NCBI RefSeq assembly: GCF_030503855.1 | Contig: NZ_CP129971.1 | Location: forward strand, 2,728,001-2,792,000 | Direction of reading: 5' to 3' | DNA: 64,000 bases | Source of the DNA: Marivirga salinae | GTDB lineage: Bacteria; Bacteroidota; Bacteroidia; Cytophagales; Cyclobacteriaceae | Shown: positions 36,611 through 45,940 of the stretch, in pieces | How the letters are laid out: the number at the start of each line of letters is the position of its first letter | How positions within the stretch are numbered: position 1 is the first letter of the stretch | Program-made: the position numbers and the translations under genes | Notes under the pieces: model-generated | The model's database searches: none | Seen by the model: the letters and a program-made list of their open reading frames with translations, nothing else | Told to the model about the DNA's origin: nothing

Positions 36611-37867
36611 ATGTCAAAAATCATTCTCATACCGCTAGTTGCTGTTGTTTTCATCTTGATTGATCTATATGTCTTTCAAGCTGTGAAGATTGCAGTTCAA
36701 AACTTTGCTCCTTTAGGGAGGAATATTGCATTTGGGATATATTGGGGATTTACTGCTGTTACGCTTTTAGGTTTTTTTCTATATCATTTTGGTAATCCTG
36801 ATTTCTTTTCACGAGTCGCTCGACAGTTTATGTTGGTGTTGGTTTTTATGAATTATCTTTCTAAAACAATTACCTTATTGGTATTTTTGATTGGGGATGT
36901 AATTCGCTTGGGTCAATGGAGTTTCTACAAGATTACAGATCTTTTAAATAATTCAAAAAGTGGTATAGAAGGACAAAAAATAAGCAGGTCTGAGTTTTTT
37001 GCTAAATCAGCTTTAGTGGCAGGCGGTCTGCCATTAGCAGCAATGAGTTTTGGTATTATTTCAGGAGCACACGATTACCGCATTAGAAGAAAATCCATCA
37101 TAATTCCCAATCTTCCTAAAGCTTGGCATGGAGTGAAAGTTGCCCAGCTGTCGGATATCCATAGCGGTAGTTTTTGGAATAAGGTAGCAGTTGAAGGAGG
37201 AGTGGATATGCTGATGGCTGAAAAGCCTGATATGATTTTCTTTACTGGTGATTTGGTGAATAATGAAGCCGATGAGGTAGAGAAATATATCCCCATTTTT
37301 TCAAAGCTCAAGGCAGATTTAGGCGTGTATTCTACTCTAGGAAATCACGATTATGGCGACTATAAAAACTGGAGCAGTGAAAAAGCCAAAGCCCAAAATC
37401 TAGCAGATGTAAAAGAAGCCCATAAAATAATGGGCTGGGATTTGTTATTGGATGAAAATAGAGTTTTAAAAGTAGATAAAGAGCCTTTAGCTATTTTAGG
37501 TGTTGAAAACTGGGGAGCAGGCAGATTTGCCAAATATGGTAATATCAGCAAAGCCTATGCAGGTACAGAAGATTTACCAGCCAAAATATTACTTTCTCAT
37601 GATCCCAGCCATTGGGATGCCCAAATCAGAAAAGACTATCCCGATATAGATTTAATGTTAGCTGGCCACACCCACGGATTTCAATTTGGAATAGAAATAC
37701 CTGGCTTTAAGTGGAGTCCATCACAATATGTGTACAAACAATGGGCAGGACTTTATCAGGAAGACAATCAAAGTTTATATGTCAATAGGGGATACGGGTA
37801 CCTTGGTTATCCTGGACGGATAGGCATCCCGCCTGAGATTACGATTTTGGAGTTGAGGCAAAGTTAA
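36611..37867 (+). CDS. Membrane-anchored metallophosphoesterase (YkuE/YaeI-like)
   Basis: Calcineurin-like phosphoesterase of 418 residues. Residues 1-105 contain about four membrane helices; a further hydrophobic segment (ALVAGGLPLAAMSFGIISGA) precedes the catalytic domain, which contains the five metal motifs in order: QLSDIHSG, FTGDLVNN, LGNHDYGD, LLSHDPSHWD and AGHTHGFQFG. Orientation suggests that the catalytic domain is on the periplasmic side, by analogy with lipid-active relatives. Substrate unknown. It starts just after the repeat. Confidence 0.88.
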   Translation: MSKIILIPLVAVVFILIDLYVFQAVKIAVQNFAPLGRNIAFGIYWGFTAVTLLGFFLYHFGNPDFFSRVARQFMLVLVFMNYLSKTITLLVFLIGDVIRLGQWSFYKITDLLNNSKSGIEGQKISRSEFFAKSALVAGGLPLAAMSFGIISGAHDYRIRRKSIIIPNLPKAWHGVKVAQLSDIHSGSFWNKVAVEGGVDMLMAEKPDMIFFTGDLVNNEADEVEKYIPIFSKLKADLGVYSTLGNHDYGDYKNWSSEKAKAQNLADVKEAHKIMGWDLLLDENRVLKVDKEPLAILGVENWGAGRFAKYGNISKAYAGTEDLPAKILLSHDPSHWDAQIRKDYPDIDLMLAGHTHGFQFGIEIPGFKWSPSQYVYKQWAGLYQEDNQSLYVNRGYGYLGYPGRIGIPPEITILELRQS

Positions 37868-38118
37868 GTGATTCTTAGTAATATATTCATAATTGTGTGA
37901 TGCATGAATAAATACATTTTAGGATAATCAAAATGAAGATACTTACTCCTAGTGTAGTTTAGATTAAACTTATTCCACTTGAATTTTTGGAAATAGCCTT
38001 ATCAAGATTGTATTAATCTAATATTTTTAAAAAGGTTCCAAGATTTATTATTTCTTTTATAAATAAAAATTGGTGGTACTATTCTTTAGGTTTATCATTG
38101 AAGATAAATTTAACCAAA

Positions 38119-41100
38119 ATGAAGAAATATTTATTCTTTCCCATTGTAGTCTTTTTTGTAATCTCTATAAATTCACAGGCTCAAATTAGTTTCCAACCAA
38201 GTGATACGATTCAATTTAATACTGAACAATCAACATTTGCTGAATTGGTAGATATTGATGAAGATGGACAAAACGAATTAGTTTATAAATTGGATAATAA
38301 GATTTATTCAAAGAAAAATTTTCAAGATAAATCAATTTCTAGTAAAAGTTTAATTATTGATTTAGACAATATTTCAATACACAGTATTACAAATTTTGTA
38401 GATTATAATGGAGACGGCCACTTAGATTTTGGTATTGTTGCATTTGATTCAGAGGAGACGTTGAAATCATACATTTATTTTATTAAAGGTTCAGAAGATG
38501 GGTTTTCAATTGATTACAGAAGAGAGATAACGTCTATTTATTTTGCAAAGTTTATAGATATTAATAACGATGATTCCTTCGAGCTCTTTTATTCAGAAGG
38601 AAGTCGATTTGGCTATGTGGAGGATTGGACTTCAGGTATTGATGGTTTTGATGTAGAAATTCAACAAGAAGCGGTAACTGGAATAGAAGCGGTTGATTAT
38701 GATAAGGATGGTGATTTAGATATAGTTGCAACTGGAAATAATAGTTTTAATATTTATACTATTGGTCAAAATCAGGAATTTGAACAGGTATATTCTGTTG
38801 AAACTGAATATACATCCAATATAATTTCTTATGGTGATATCAATTTAGATGGCTTTACTGATTTTATTTTCAGAAATCAAAATAATGTTTATAGTCTCAT
38901 TTATGATAATGGTGGATTTATTAAAACCAACATAACAGAATCCTTAACCCTTATCAATGTAAGATCGCCAAAACTAGTTGACATCGATCAAAATAATACT
39001 TTAGACGTAGTGTTTAGAGATCAACAAGACCGACTAGCTTACCTAAGAAATCAAAGTGGCACTATTGACCAACTACAAACAATAGGGCATACTGGAATTA
39101 GATTTGTCGATAAATTACTTTTTGATGATTTTGATCAAGATGGCTTCATCGATATTTTAACTTATAATTCTGGGGTTTATGATTTAATATATACAGATCA
39201 AAATCAGGAAATTAAAGAGATATCTTCTGGAGAATTTTATAATCAATCTAATGGTATATCATCATTTGATATGGATAATGATGGAAATAAAGATTTAGTA
39301 TCTATAGCAACTTCTGGCTCTATAAACATTACTTATAATTATAAAAACAATCTTAATGGAGAGCCAATCAAACATCCCATTCAAAGGGGTAGCGAAAATT
39401 TGAATATTTTTGATGTAGATAATGATGGTTTATTGGATGTCTTTTATTATAAGGCAAATTTATCTGGTGGAAATTCTGAACTATATCTAATGAAAGGATT
39501 GGGTAATAGAGATTTTGAAGAACCAGTTCAATGGAAATATGTTCCATATGGTGATACCTTTTTCGAAACTGATTTAAATAATGATGGAGTAAAAGAATTT
39601 TTAACCTTTATGTTTTTTTATGAAGAAATAGTAATTGTTCATCCTAATTCTGGGGATACTGACGACTATTTTAATTCTGAAAATGTTATATCTATCCAAA
39701 ACGGAAATGGAATAACAGCAATTGATCTGGGGGATATATCAGGTAATGGATCAGAAGATATTGTAACGGCAAATTATGAATCTCAAAATGTTTCAATATT
39801 AATAAATGATGGAACGGGCGCATTTACCGAGTCAAATATTGAAGTAGGGCAAAATGTCAATTCTGTAAGAATTTTTGATTATGATTTTGATGGTGATAAA
39901 GATTTATTATTAACTGTTGAAAATCAAACTGATTACACTGAAAAATTACAAATATATCTGAATGATGGACAGTTAGGATTTAATTTATCAGAGGAATTTG
40001 AATTAGATATTTACCAGGCTATTCATATAGATATTTTGGATTTAGATAATGATGAGGATAAGGATATTCTGGTTAGTGGATATTCCTTTTCTTCTCAAGA
40101 AGTTTTTGAAAATATAAACAGCACTTATGAAAAGATTTCAGTTGATATTGATGCTTCTGGTCAAGTTTATCGAATATTTGACGATATCAACGAGGATGGT
40201 AAAGTCGATTTTTTCTCTAAAAGACTTAATTATGGAAATACATTTATACACTACAATAATTCCGTTTCCAGTCCTTCAATTAATGATTTTAATTTAAATA
40301 TTCAAGAAACTGGGTATTCCAACATAAGGGTTTCTCAATCAGATTTAACAGCTTCAGGCTATATTGTTTTATTAAAAGAAGATAGTAGCAGCACTTTAAA
40401 TGATTTGCCTGTAGATAACTCTTTCTATGCTGCTAATTCTTCATTAGGAGTTGGTGGTCAAATTGATGGGGCATATGTAGTATACTCTGGTAGCGCATCA
40501 TCTTTCGAAATTAATGGTTTAGCTCCATCTTCAAATTATAAATTATTCGCATTTCCATATAATAGTAACTCTCCTAATAATACTATAATAAATTACACAG
40601 ATGAATTTATTTCTTTAAATATAGTAACAGACTCTTCCATATATCTACTGCAAGAATTACCAGTGGTTGAGGTAGATGAAGATAGCTCAACGGAGTTTGA
40701 TTTGACAGAATATATTTTTGATGATGGGATCAATACTTATTCCGCTTCATCTGAAGTAGAAGATGTTGAATTAAGTTTTGATTCAAATATCTTGATAATT
40801 GAATCTCTAAACGATTTTAATGGAGAGGCTCAATTTGAAATTATGGTAGCAAATGAACACGAAGAAAAAGGTTATATGCTGCAATTATTGGTTAAGCCTG
40901 TAAATGACGCACCTGTTTTACAGGAGGGTAGCTCACTTCAAATAGTTGGATTGGAATCATCATCATTCAGATTATATTTTAAAGATGTAGATGATGCTGT
41001 TGAAGAATTATCTATGAATGTTACCTCATCCAATGATGCTATTATTAATCCTGAAGGTATAGATTTACAAATAACAGATGATTCAATTCAGGTAAATTTC

Positions 41101-41430
41101 ACACCTTTGAATTTTGGAACAACAACTATTACTATGACTGTTTCTGACTCAGAATTTGAAACTTCAACTAATTATGAGATTGAAGTTACCGAACAAGTTT
41201 TGAGTAATTTATCAAAACTGGAAGGAGTTCGCATTTATCCAAACCCTGTTTCTGATTTAATCCATTTTGAAGGGATAAATGAAAATATGGCCTATAGAAT
41301 TCTAACACTTAATGGCAAACTAGTAATGGAAGGCTATAAAATTCCTGAAATTTTGGATATTAGTAAATTAGAAGATGGTGTTTACATAATGGTTGCTAAT
41401 AATAAGAAATTAAGATTTATAAAGAAGTAA
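38119..41430 (+). CDS. FG-GAP/VCBS-repeat surface protein with T9SS sorting domain
   Basis: Secreted protein of 1103 residues. I start at the ATG 38119, which opens a signal peptide (MKKYLFFPIVVFFVISINSQ) cleaved after SQAQ; an in-frame TTG lies seven codons earlier. About 14 calcium-binding repeats of the type DxDxDGxxD (DIDEDGQNE, DYNGDGHLD, DYDKDGDLD, DMDNDGNKD, DVDNDGLLD and others) indicate a beta-propeller or related solenoid, through roughly residue 700. Fibronectin or cadherin-like sheets follow, then the type A T9SS sorting domain with VRIYPNPVSDLIHFEGI and a final LRFIKK. It is most likely a cell-surface adhesin or enzyme-binding scaffold. Confidence 0.88.
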   Translation: MKKYLFFPIVVFFVISINSQAQISFQPSDTIQFNTEQSTFAELVDIDEDGQNELVYKLDNKIYSKKNFQDKSISSKSLIIDLDNISIHSITNFVDYNGDGHLDFGIVAFDSEETLKSYIYFIKGSEDGFSIDYRREITSIYFAKFIDINNDDSFELFYSEGSRFGYVEDWTSGIDGFDVEIQQEAVTGIEAVDYDKDGDLDIVATGNNSFNIYTIGQNQEFEQVYSVETEYTSNIISYGDINLDGFTDFIFRNQNNVYSLIYDNGGFIKTNITESLTLINVRSPKLVDIDQNNTLDVVFRDQQDRLAYLRNQSGTIDQLQTIGHTGIRFVDKLLFDDFDQDGFIDILTYNSGVYDLIYTDQNQEIKEISSGEFYNQSNGISSFDMDNDGNKDLVSIATSGSINITYNYKNNLNGEPIKHPIQRGSENLNIFDVDNDGLLDVFYYKANLSGGNSELYLMKGLGNRDFEEPVQWKYVPYGDTFFETDLNNDGVKEFLTFMFFYEEIVIVHPNSGDTDDYFNSENVISIQNGNGITAIDLGDISGNGSEDIVTANYESQNVSILINDGTGAFTESNIEVGQNVNSVRIFDYDFDGDKDLLLTVENQTDYTEKLQIYLNDGQLGFNLSEEFELDIYQAIHIDILDLDNDEDKDILVSGYSFSSQEVFENINSTYEKISVDIDASGQVYRIFDDINEDGKVDFFSKRLNYGNTFIHYNNSVSSPSINDFNLNIQETGYSNIRVSQSDLTASGYIVLLKEDSSSTLNDLPVDNSFYAANSSLGVGGQIDGAYVVYSGSASSFEINGLAPSSNYKLFAFPYNSNSPNNTIINYTDEFISLNIVTDSSIYLLQELPVVEVDEDSSTEFDLTEYIFDDGINTYSASSEVEDVELSFDSNILIIESLNDFNGEAQFEIMVANEHEEKGYMLQLLVKPVNDAPVLQEGSSLQIVGLESSSFRLYFKDVDDAVEELSMNVTSSNDAIINPEGIDLQITDDSIQVNFTPLNFGTTTITMTVSDSEFETSTNYEIEVTEQVLSNLSKLEGVRIYPNPVSDLIHFEGINENMAYRILTLNGKLVMEGYKIPEILDISKLEDGVYIMVANNKKLRFIKK

Positions 41431-41441
41431 AGCTTTTTCCT

Positions 41442-41478
41442 GCTGGTTCAGGCATCCCGCTCTGAACCAGCAATTTTC
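41442..41478 (+). terminator. Hairpin after the FG-GAP protein gene
   Basis: GCTGGTTCAG and CTGAACCAGC pair across a 10-base loop and are followed by AATTTTCCC. It lies 11 bases after the stop codon, a reasonable intrinsic terminator though the T run is short. Confidence 0.65.
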
Positions 41479-41482
41479 CCAT

Positions 41483-41513
41483 GTTGGCGCACGCGTTTCG
41501 CGTGTGTCCCTTC
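41483..41513 (+). repeat. GTTGGCGCAC palindromic repeat, copy 2
   Basis: GTTGGCGCACGCGTTTCGCG, continuing TGTGTCC, carries the perfect stem CACGCG/CGCGTG around TTT. The same layout occurs at 42733-42766 and, degraded, at 9822-9850. Confidence 0.6.
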
Positions 41514-41584
41514 TAACTTTCTTAGCAATTCATAGATAATTTACAACAATAATTATCTGCAATTTCAAACTAATTTTAAGCGTG

Positions 41585-41656
41585 TTTACATACACAAGTT
41601 ACCTTTAATGTAAAAATTATTGGATATAATGTACAGTTTGTTTTACTTTATGTAAA
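41585..41656 (+). promoter_or_regulatory. Candidate operator/promoter of the XRE pair
   Basis: TTTACAT at 41585-41591 and ATGTAAA at 41608-41614 form an inverted pair, and a third ATGTAAA lies at 41650-41656 just before the start codon. Between the first two is TTACCTTTA, close to a -7 box. A regulator gene follows two genes on, so these may be its binding sites. Inference from symmetry only. Confidence 0.4.
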
Positions 41657-41661
41657 GCAAA

Positions 41662-42081
41662 ATGATTATTATGAACTTTGAACTGAAATATCCATTATTG
41701 AACAGAAAATGGAAATGGATTGCTTATGCTTTATTTCCGTTCCCAATAGTTTTCTTATTGAGTTTTATATTTATTCCATATCCATTTGAATTCCCACAGG
41801 AATCAGTAGCCGATTTTGTCTATTTATGTTGGGCTATAGGTTTTGGGTTGTTGATTTTTATTAAAGAACCAACAGAGGATGAAATGATCGAACAACTAAG
41901 GTTGAAAGCGTTTGCAATGGGAGTTTTTTATTTGTTTTGGGGGCTTGTTGCAGTTGCTATTATCCAGGTAATTACTCAAGGGACAATCTTTACTGATTTC
42001 ATGAGTGCTTACTCTGCAGTTTGGTTACTTAACACTTACATATTTCTGAATTTTCAATATTTGAAATGGAAAAATCGTTAA
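41662..42081 (+). CDS. Small membrane protein paired with XRE regulator
   Basis: Unrecognised 139-residue protein with about four hydrophobic helices (20-40, 50-66, 85-105, 115-132) and a basic end KWKNR. It may start at 41662 or three codons later at 41671. A central EPTEDEMIEQLRLKAF block lies between helices. Only 4 bases separate it from an HTH regulator gene, a pairing often seen where the small regulator controls the membrane gene. No function is known. Confidence 0.75.
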   Translation: MIIMNFELKYPLLNRKWKWIAYALFPFPIVFLLSFIFIPYPFEFPQESVADFVYLCWAIGFGLLIFIKEPTEDEMIEQLRLKAFAMGVFYLFWGLVAVAIIQVITQGTIFTDFMSAYSAVWLLNTYIFLNFQYLKWKNR

Positions 42082-42085
42082 TCCC

Positions 42086-42292
42086 ATGACCAATAACCTA
42101 AGAGTAGAAAGGGCTATTAAAAACATTACTCAAGAGGAACTTGCTAAAATAGTGGGAGTGTCCCGACAAACGATCAATTCCATTGAAAGTAATAAATACG
42201 TGCTGTCTACAATGTTAGCTTTGAGGATATCTGAATATTTTAAAAAGCCGGTTAATGAAATATTCTTTTTGACAGATGAAGATCGGAATTAA
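42086..42292 (+). CDS. XRE/Cro-type transcriptional regulator
   Basis: Stand-alone helix-turn-helix protein of 68 residues. The motif is complete: ITQEELAKIVGVSRQTINSI at about 14-33, followed by the typical ALRISEYFKKPVNEIFF end of this short YgzD-like family. It is preceded by the membrane-protein gene with a 4-base gap and probably regulates that unit through the TTTACAT sites upstream. Confidence 0.9.
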   Translation: MTNNLRVERAIKNITQEELAKIVGVSRQTINSIESNKYVLSTMLALRISEYFKKPVNEIFFLTDEDRN

Positions 42293-42507
42293 GTTAAACT
42301 TTTGAATAAATTTATCAGTTTACGTACTCAGTTCCTGTGAGTTAATCTTAAATTAAGTAATTTCTGATTCAAACTTTTGGACTCAGGAATTCTTTTTTTG
42401 GCAAAAAGAGATCTTTGTAAAAAGAAAGTAGGACTAACAGAATAATTTTTATGTTTGAAACAAAATAACACTTAATAGTTGTTAATTTTAAAGAAAATAA
42501 AGTGGTA

Positions 42508-42766
42508 ATGGATATAAAGTCTGAAAAACTTAATTGAATGGTTAGCAGGGGTAAATGATAACCGAATTATAAAATAGTTAAAAACTTTCCGAAAATCTAG
42601 TCAGCAGGGAGTATTACCATCTCTTTCTAAGGAAGAAAAAATAGCTATTGACAAAGGGCTTGATTCTATTGCTAACGGTAGAACTCACTCAAATGAATCT
42701 GTTTTAAAATCAACCAAAGAAAAATTTCCGAAGTTAGCACACGCATTTCGCATATGTCCTTCCTAA
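42508..42766 (+). pseudogene. Decayed addiction-module antitoxin-like gene
   Basis: Conceptual translation gives MDIKSEKL, a one-base frameshift, then IEWLAGVNDNRIIK, a TAG stop, LKTFRKSSQQGVLPSLSKEE, KIAIDKGLDSIANGRTHSNE and VLKSTKEKFP. This matches the Bacteroidota antitoxin pattern of a helical N-terminus, a central SLSKEEKxxIDKGLxxIxxGRxHSxxxV segment and a short C-terminal tail. It is broken by one frameshift and one stop. The last codons run through the GTTRGC repeat at 42733, and no toxin gene follows. The rest of 42293-42507 shows no gene. Confidence 0.65.
42733..42766 (+). repeat. GTTRGCRCAC palindromic repeat, copy 3
   Basis: GTTAGCACACGCATTTCGCA, continuing TATGTCC, aligns base for base with copy 2 at 41483, including the CCTTCCTAA end. 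It forms the last codons of the decayed antitoxin-like gene. Confidence 0.55.
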
Positions 42767-42775
42767 TTAGATTTA

Positions 42776-44413
42776 TCAACCCTTCCGCTCAATCTCCTTC
42801 AAATTCTCCATTTTCTTATTTCTTAAGAAACCGTTAATATCCTCGAAATGCTCTTTTACCCGCTTATTACCAAATTCAAATACTTTGTTGGCTAAGCCAT
42901 CAAGGAAATCCCTATCGTGAGAGACTAATATCATAGTACCTTCAAAAGCTTTCAAGGCATCTTTTAAAATCTCCTTTGTTTTGATATCCAAATGGTTGGT
43001 AGGTTCATCCAGAATTAACAAATTAACAGGCTGAAGCAATAATTTAATCATGGCCAAACGGGTGCGTTCTCCTCCGGAAAGTACTTTTACTTTTTTATCA
43101 AGTGCATCCCCACTAAACATAAAAGCACCCAACATATCTTTTATTTTAGTTCTTACATCTCCTTTAGCAATATTGTCAATAGTTTGGAAAACAGTTAAGT
43201 CACCATCTAATAAAGCTGCTTGATTTTGAGCGAAATAACCAATCATACTATTATGGCCCACTTGCAATTCACCCTCATAGTCAATTTCACCCATAATGGC
43301 TTTTACCAAGGTGGATTTACCTTCACCATTTTTACCCACAAAAGCAATTTTTTCACCTCTGGCTATGGTCAGAGAAACATCATTGAAAACCAAATGATCA
43401 CCATAAGCTTTACTCAAACCATCTGCAATTACCGGATAATTTCCTGATCGTGGAGCAGGAGGGAATTTCAAATTTAATGCAGCGGTGTCAACTTCATCTA
43501 CTTCCACAATCTCCATTTTTTCTAGCATTTTCACGCGAGATTGTACTTGGAGCGTTTTGGAATAGGTGCCTTTAAACCGATCAATAAATTGCTGAATATC
43601 AGCTATCTGCTTCGCTTGTTCATCAAAATGTTTTTGTTGTTGTTCGCGTCTTTCTTTGCGGAGTTCTAAATAATGCGAATAGTTGGTTTTATAATCGTAT
43701 ATTTTTCCTTGCGTGATTTCAATGGTGCGATTGGTTAAATTGTCCACAAAGGTTTTATCGTGACTGATCACCATTACTGCCTTTGCACTGGTGGTTAGAA
43801 AATCTTCTAGCCATTGCACTGATTCAATATCCAAATGATTGGTTGGCTCATCTAACAGGATTAAATCAGGTTTTTTCAGTAGAATTTTAGCCAATTCAAT
43901 TCGCATTCGCCATCCACCGCTAAATTCAGCAGTAGAACGATCAAAATCTGACCTTAGAAATCCCAAACCGAGTAAAGTTTTCTCAACCTCAGCATCCACA
44001 TTGATATCATCAATGCTATAGTATTTTTCACTGAGTTCAGAGACTTGCTCTATTATTTTGCTGTATTCATCGGATTCATAATCTGTACGTGTTTCTAGCT
44101 GCTGATTACACCACTCCATCTGATTTTTCATCTCCAAAATGGCAGCAAAAGCTTTTGAAGCTTCTTCAAAAACGGTAGAGTCGTCTTCTGTTAATAAATG
44201 CTGAGGTAAATAGGCAATTATTGCATCTCCTGGAGCTGAAATTTTACCATAAGTAGGTTTATTAGCACCAGCAATTATTTTGAGTAAAGTCGATTTTCCT
44301 GCACCATTTTTACCCATCAGGGCTATGCGATCATTCTCATTAATATTAAAAGTAATGTTATTAAATAGGGTGGAGCCACTAAATTCAACGCCAACTGCAT
44401 CTACTGAAATCAT
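42776..44413 (-). CDS. ABC-F family ATPase (Uup/YdiF-like)
   Basis: Second ABC-F protein of the window, 545 residues. Both cassettes look competent: Walker A GKNGAGKST (about 34-42) and GKNGEGKST, signatures FSGGWRMRIELAKILL and LSGGERTRLAMIKLLL, and two [15 protein letters not shown] Walker B motifs. The linker KERREQQQKHFDEQAKQIAD and the arm region fit ribosome-acting ABC-F proteins. The first cassette's H-switch is VISHDKTFV. Its role at the ribosome is by family. A promoter box lies just upstream. Confidence 0.92.
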   Translation of the reverse strand: MISVDAVGVEFSGSTLFNNITFNINENDRIALMGKNGAGKSTLLKIIAGANKPTYGKISAPGDAIIAYLPQHLLTEDDSTVFEEASKAFAAILEMKNQMEWCNQQLETRTDYESDEYSKIIEQVSELSEKYYSIDDINVDAEVEKTLLGLGFLRSDFDRSTAEFSGGWRMRIELAKILLKKPDLILLDEPTNHLDIESVQWLEDFLTTSAKAVMVISHDKTFVDNLTNRTIEITQGKIYDYKTNYSHYLELRKERREQQQKHFDEQAKQIADIQQFIDRFKGTYSKTLQVQSRVKMLEKMEIVEVDEVDTAALNLKFPPAPRSGNYPVIADGLSKAYGDHLVFNDVSLTIARGEKIAFVGKNGEGKSTLVKAIMGEIDYEGELQVGHNSMIGYFAQNQAALLDGDLTVFQTIDNIAKGDVRTKIKDMLGAFMFSGDALDKKVKVLSGGERTRLAMIKLLLQPVNLLILDEPTNHLDIKTKEILKDALKAFEGTMILVSHDRDFLDGLANKVFEFGNKRVKEHFEDINGFLRNKKMENLKEIERKG

Positions 44414-44432
44414 ATAGTATCAAATTAAGCCG

Positions 44433-44465
44433 CAAAGGTATCAATTATTCAGATGATTATTTCAA
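44433..44465 (-). promoter_or_regulatory. Possible promoter of the second ABC-F gene
   Basis: On the minus strand TTG is followed after 22 bases by TACCTTTG, which ends 20 bases from the start codon. This approximates the Bacteroidota promoter. Confidence 0.45.
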
Positions 44466-44623
44466 TAGCTTAGAAATGTTTATATAAGTTGTTAAGATCT
44501 GATTAAGCTGCTTTTCTATTAAATGTTTCCAATTTATAGTATTTACCTATTCAATTACCTAAGTGAATACAAACCAGTAATTAAGTAAAAGTTACTTTCT
44601 TGATGTGACCAAGAATAAAAATT

Positions 44624-45368
44624 ATGATAATAAATACCACAACTAAAGGTTGGGAAATCATTTCTCAATATGCCCATGGTTTACTGGCAGAGCGAATTGC
44701 TGCACAAATCCATCCAAAATATAGATCTATGCAATAGATAGAGACCCTCGCTGCTATTATTGAGCATGATGATAAACAATTTGACCTGGATATGCAGTTC
44801 TGTCTATCAGGCGCTGGTTTACCGATTGTTTTTATCTTAAGCAAAAGGGAAGCCCAAAGTAAAATAGTAAAACGGGCTAGAGGTTTAATGGGATTGGCAA
44901 TGAATAAGTCTAGGTGGATAGCACTCTTAATTTCTTGCCATTTAGATTCTTTATATAAAAATGGGGAGCTAGGAAAAGAAATGAAGGATTTTTAAAAGGA
45001 AGGGAAAAAGTTTAGAAAAAAGACCGTAAATAAATTTAACATTAACGAAGAAAAGTTGAATGAATACTATAAGATACTGAGGTTCAGCGATCGGCTTTCT
45101 TTAATCCTTTGAAAAGATGAAGTGCCTGAAAACGGGAGAAAATTAGAAATCAATAAAAGCATTAATAATAAAACTTTTTATGTGAGCAAGGATCAAAAAA
45201 AATCAATTAATCATTGATTCTTGGTGTTTTAAGGCGCAATCATTTGACTTTTCATTTGAAACAAGATACGTAGAACAAGCCACCTTCAGTTCAGGAACTG
45301 CACTGCAGAATGCTATCAATAAAACAGAAGTTACCTTAAAAGATTCTAAGTTTAAATCAGATGTTTAG
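44624..45368 (+). pseudogene. DUF3891 family pseudogene
   Basis: Reading from ATG 44624 in one frame gives MIINTTTKGWEIISQYAHGL, LAERIAAQIHP, then ETLAAIIEHDDKQFDLD, FILSKREAQSK, KSRWIALLISCHLDSLYKNG and later RFSDRLSLIL..KDEVPENGRKL, a clear order of DUF3891 blocks. It is interrupted by TAG at 44735, TAA at 44993 and TGA at 45110, and by a frameshift in the A-run near 45200 after which DSWCFKAQSFDFSFETRYVE continues. With four lesions it cannot make a full protein. The remaining spacers 44414-44623 and 45369-45526 show nothing recognisable. Confidence 0.8.
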
Positions 45369-45526
45369 GGATCTTCTTAAAATCCACAAAAACTTTCACC
45401 AAAAATTATATTTCACATCGAAAGTGGTTTAAATTCTTTGATTTATGTAAGTTATATAAATTTAGATGTAAGAGTTTTCTATTAGCTATGCCTGATCTTT
45501 GAATAGAAAACAACTAAAATCATTTT

Positions 45527-45844
45527 ATGAAAAATTTTAAAGTTTACATCGCAACGGTAGCCCTTGCTTTTTCATTTTTTCCTGTTAGTCTGAAAGCTGA
45601 TACAGGAAATAATGTAAAGACAACAGAGCCTACTAAAAACACTCAAATCAGAGCTGAACTATTAATTAATAGGTTGGAAGAGATCAAGGATATAGATAAG
45701 TCTGATATGAATAGTTCAGAAAAGAAAGAAATCAGGAAAGAGGTCAGAGCCGCACATAAAGAATTAAAAGAATCGAGTGGGGGAGTTTACCTTTCGGTTG
45801 GTGCAATTTTATTGATTGCGCTTCTATTAATCCTTTTCTTATAA
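45527..45844 (+). CDS. Small exported protein with C-terminal membrane helix
   Basis: Protein of 105 residues: signal peptide ending SLKADT, a charged helical middle (NRLEEIKDIDKSDMNSSEKK) and a C-terminal hydrophobic helix (YLSVGAILLIALLLILFL). I recognise the pattern as a common small Bacteroidota hypothetical; no function is known. It is transcribed alone and followed by a bidirectional terminator. Confidence 0.8.
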   Translation: MKNFKVYIATVALAFSFFPVSLKADTGNNVKTTEPTKNTQIRAELLINRLEEIKDIDKSDMNSSEKKEIRKEVRAAHKELKESSGGVYLSVGAILLIALLLILFL

Positions 45845-45889
45845 CCTAAATTAGAATCGAACTCAGGTTTATAGGATTAAGATGAATAT

Positions 45890-45934
45890 ATGATTCAAGG
45901 TTCGAGTATCTAGCTCGGATCTTGAATCATTTTA
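45890..45934. terminator. Bidirectional terminator
   Basis: ATGATTCAAG and CTTGAATCAT form a stem with an inner CGAG/CTCG pairing and are followed by TTTT on the plus strand and ATATTC on the minus. It separates two converging genes. Confidence 0.7.
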
Positions 45935-45940
45935 CACTCC

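Noticed and set aside
44792..44995. A 67-codon open frame that could be called as a small gene
   Set aside because: It is an in-frame piece of the DUF3891 pseudogene between two stops, not an independent gene.
45110..45112. TGA in the DUF3891 frame read as selenocysteine or recoding
   Set aside because: Two other stops and a frameshift occur in the same gene and no recoding structure is evident; decay is the simpler explanation.
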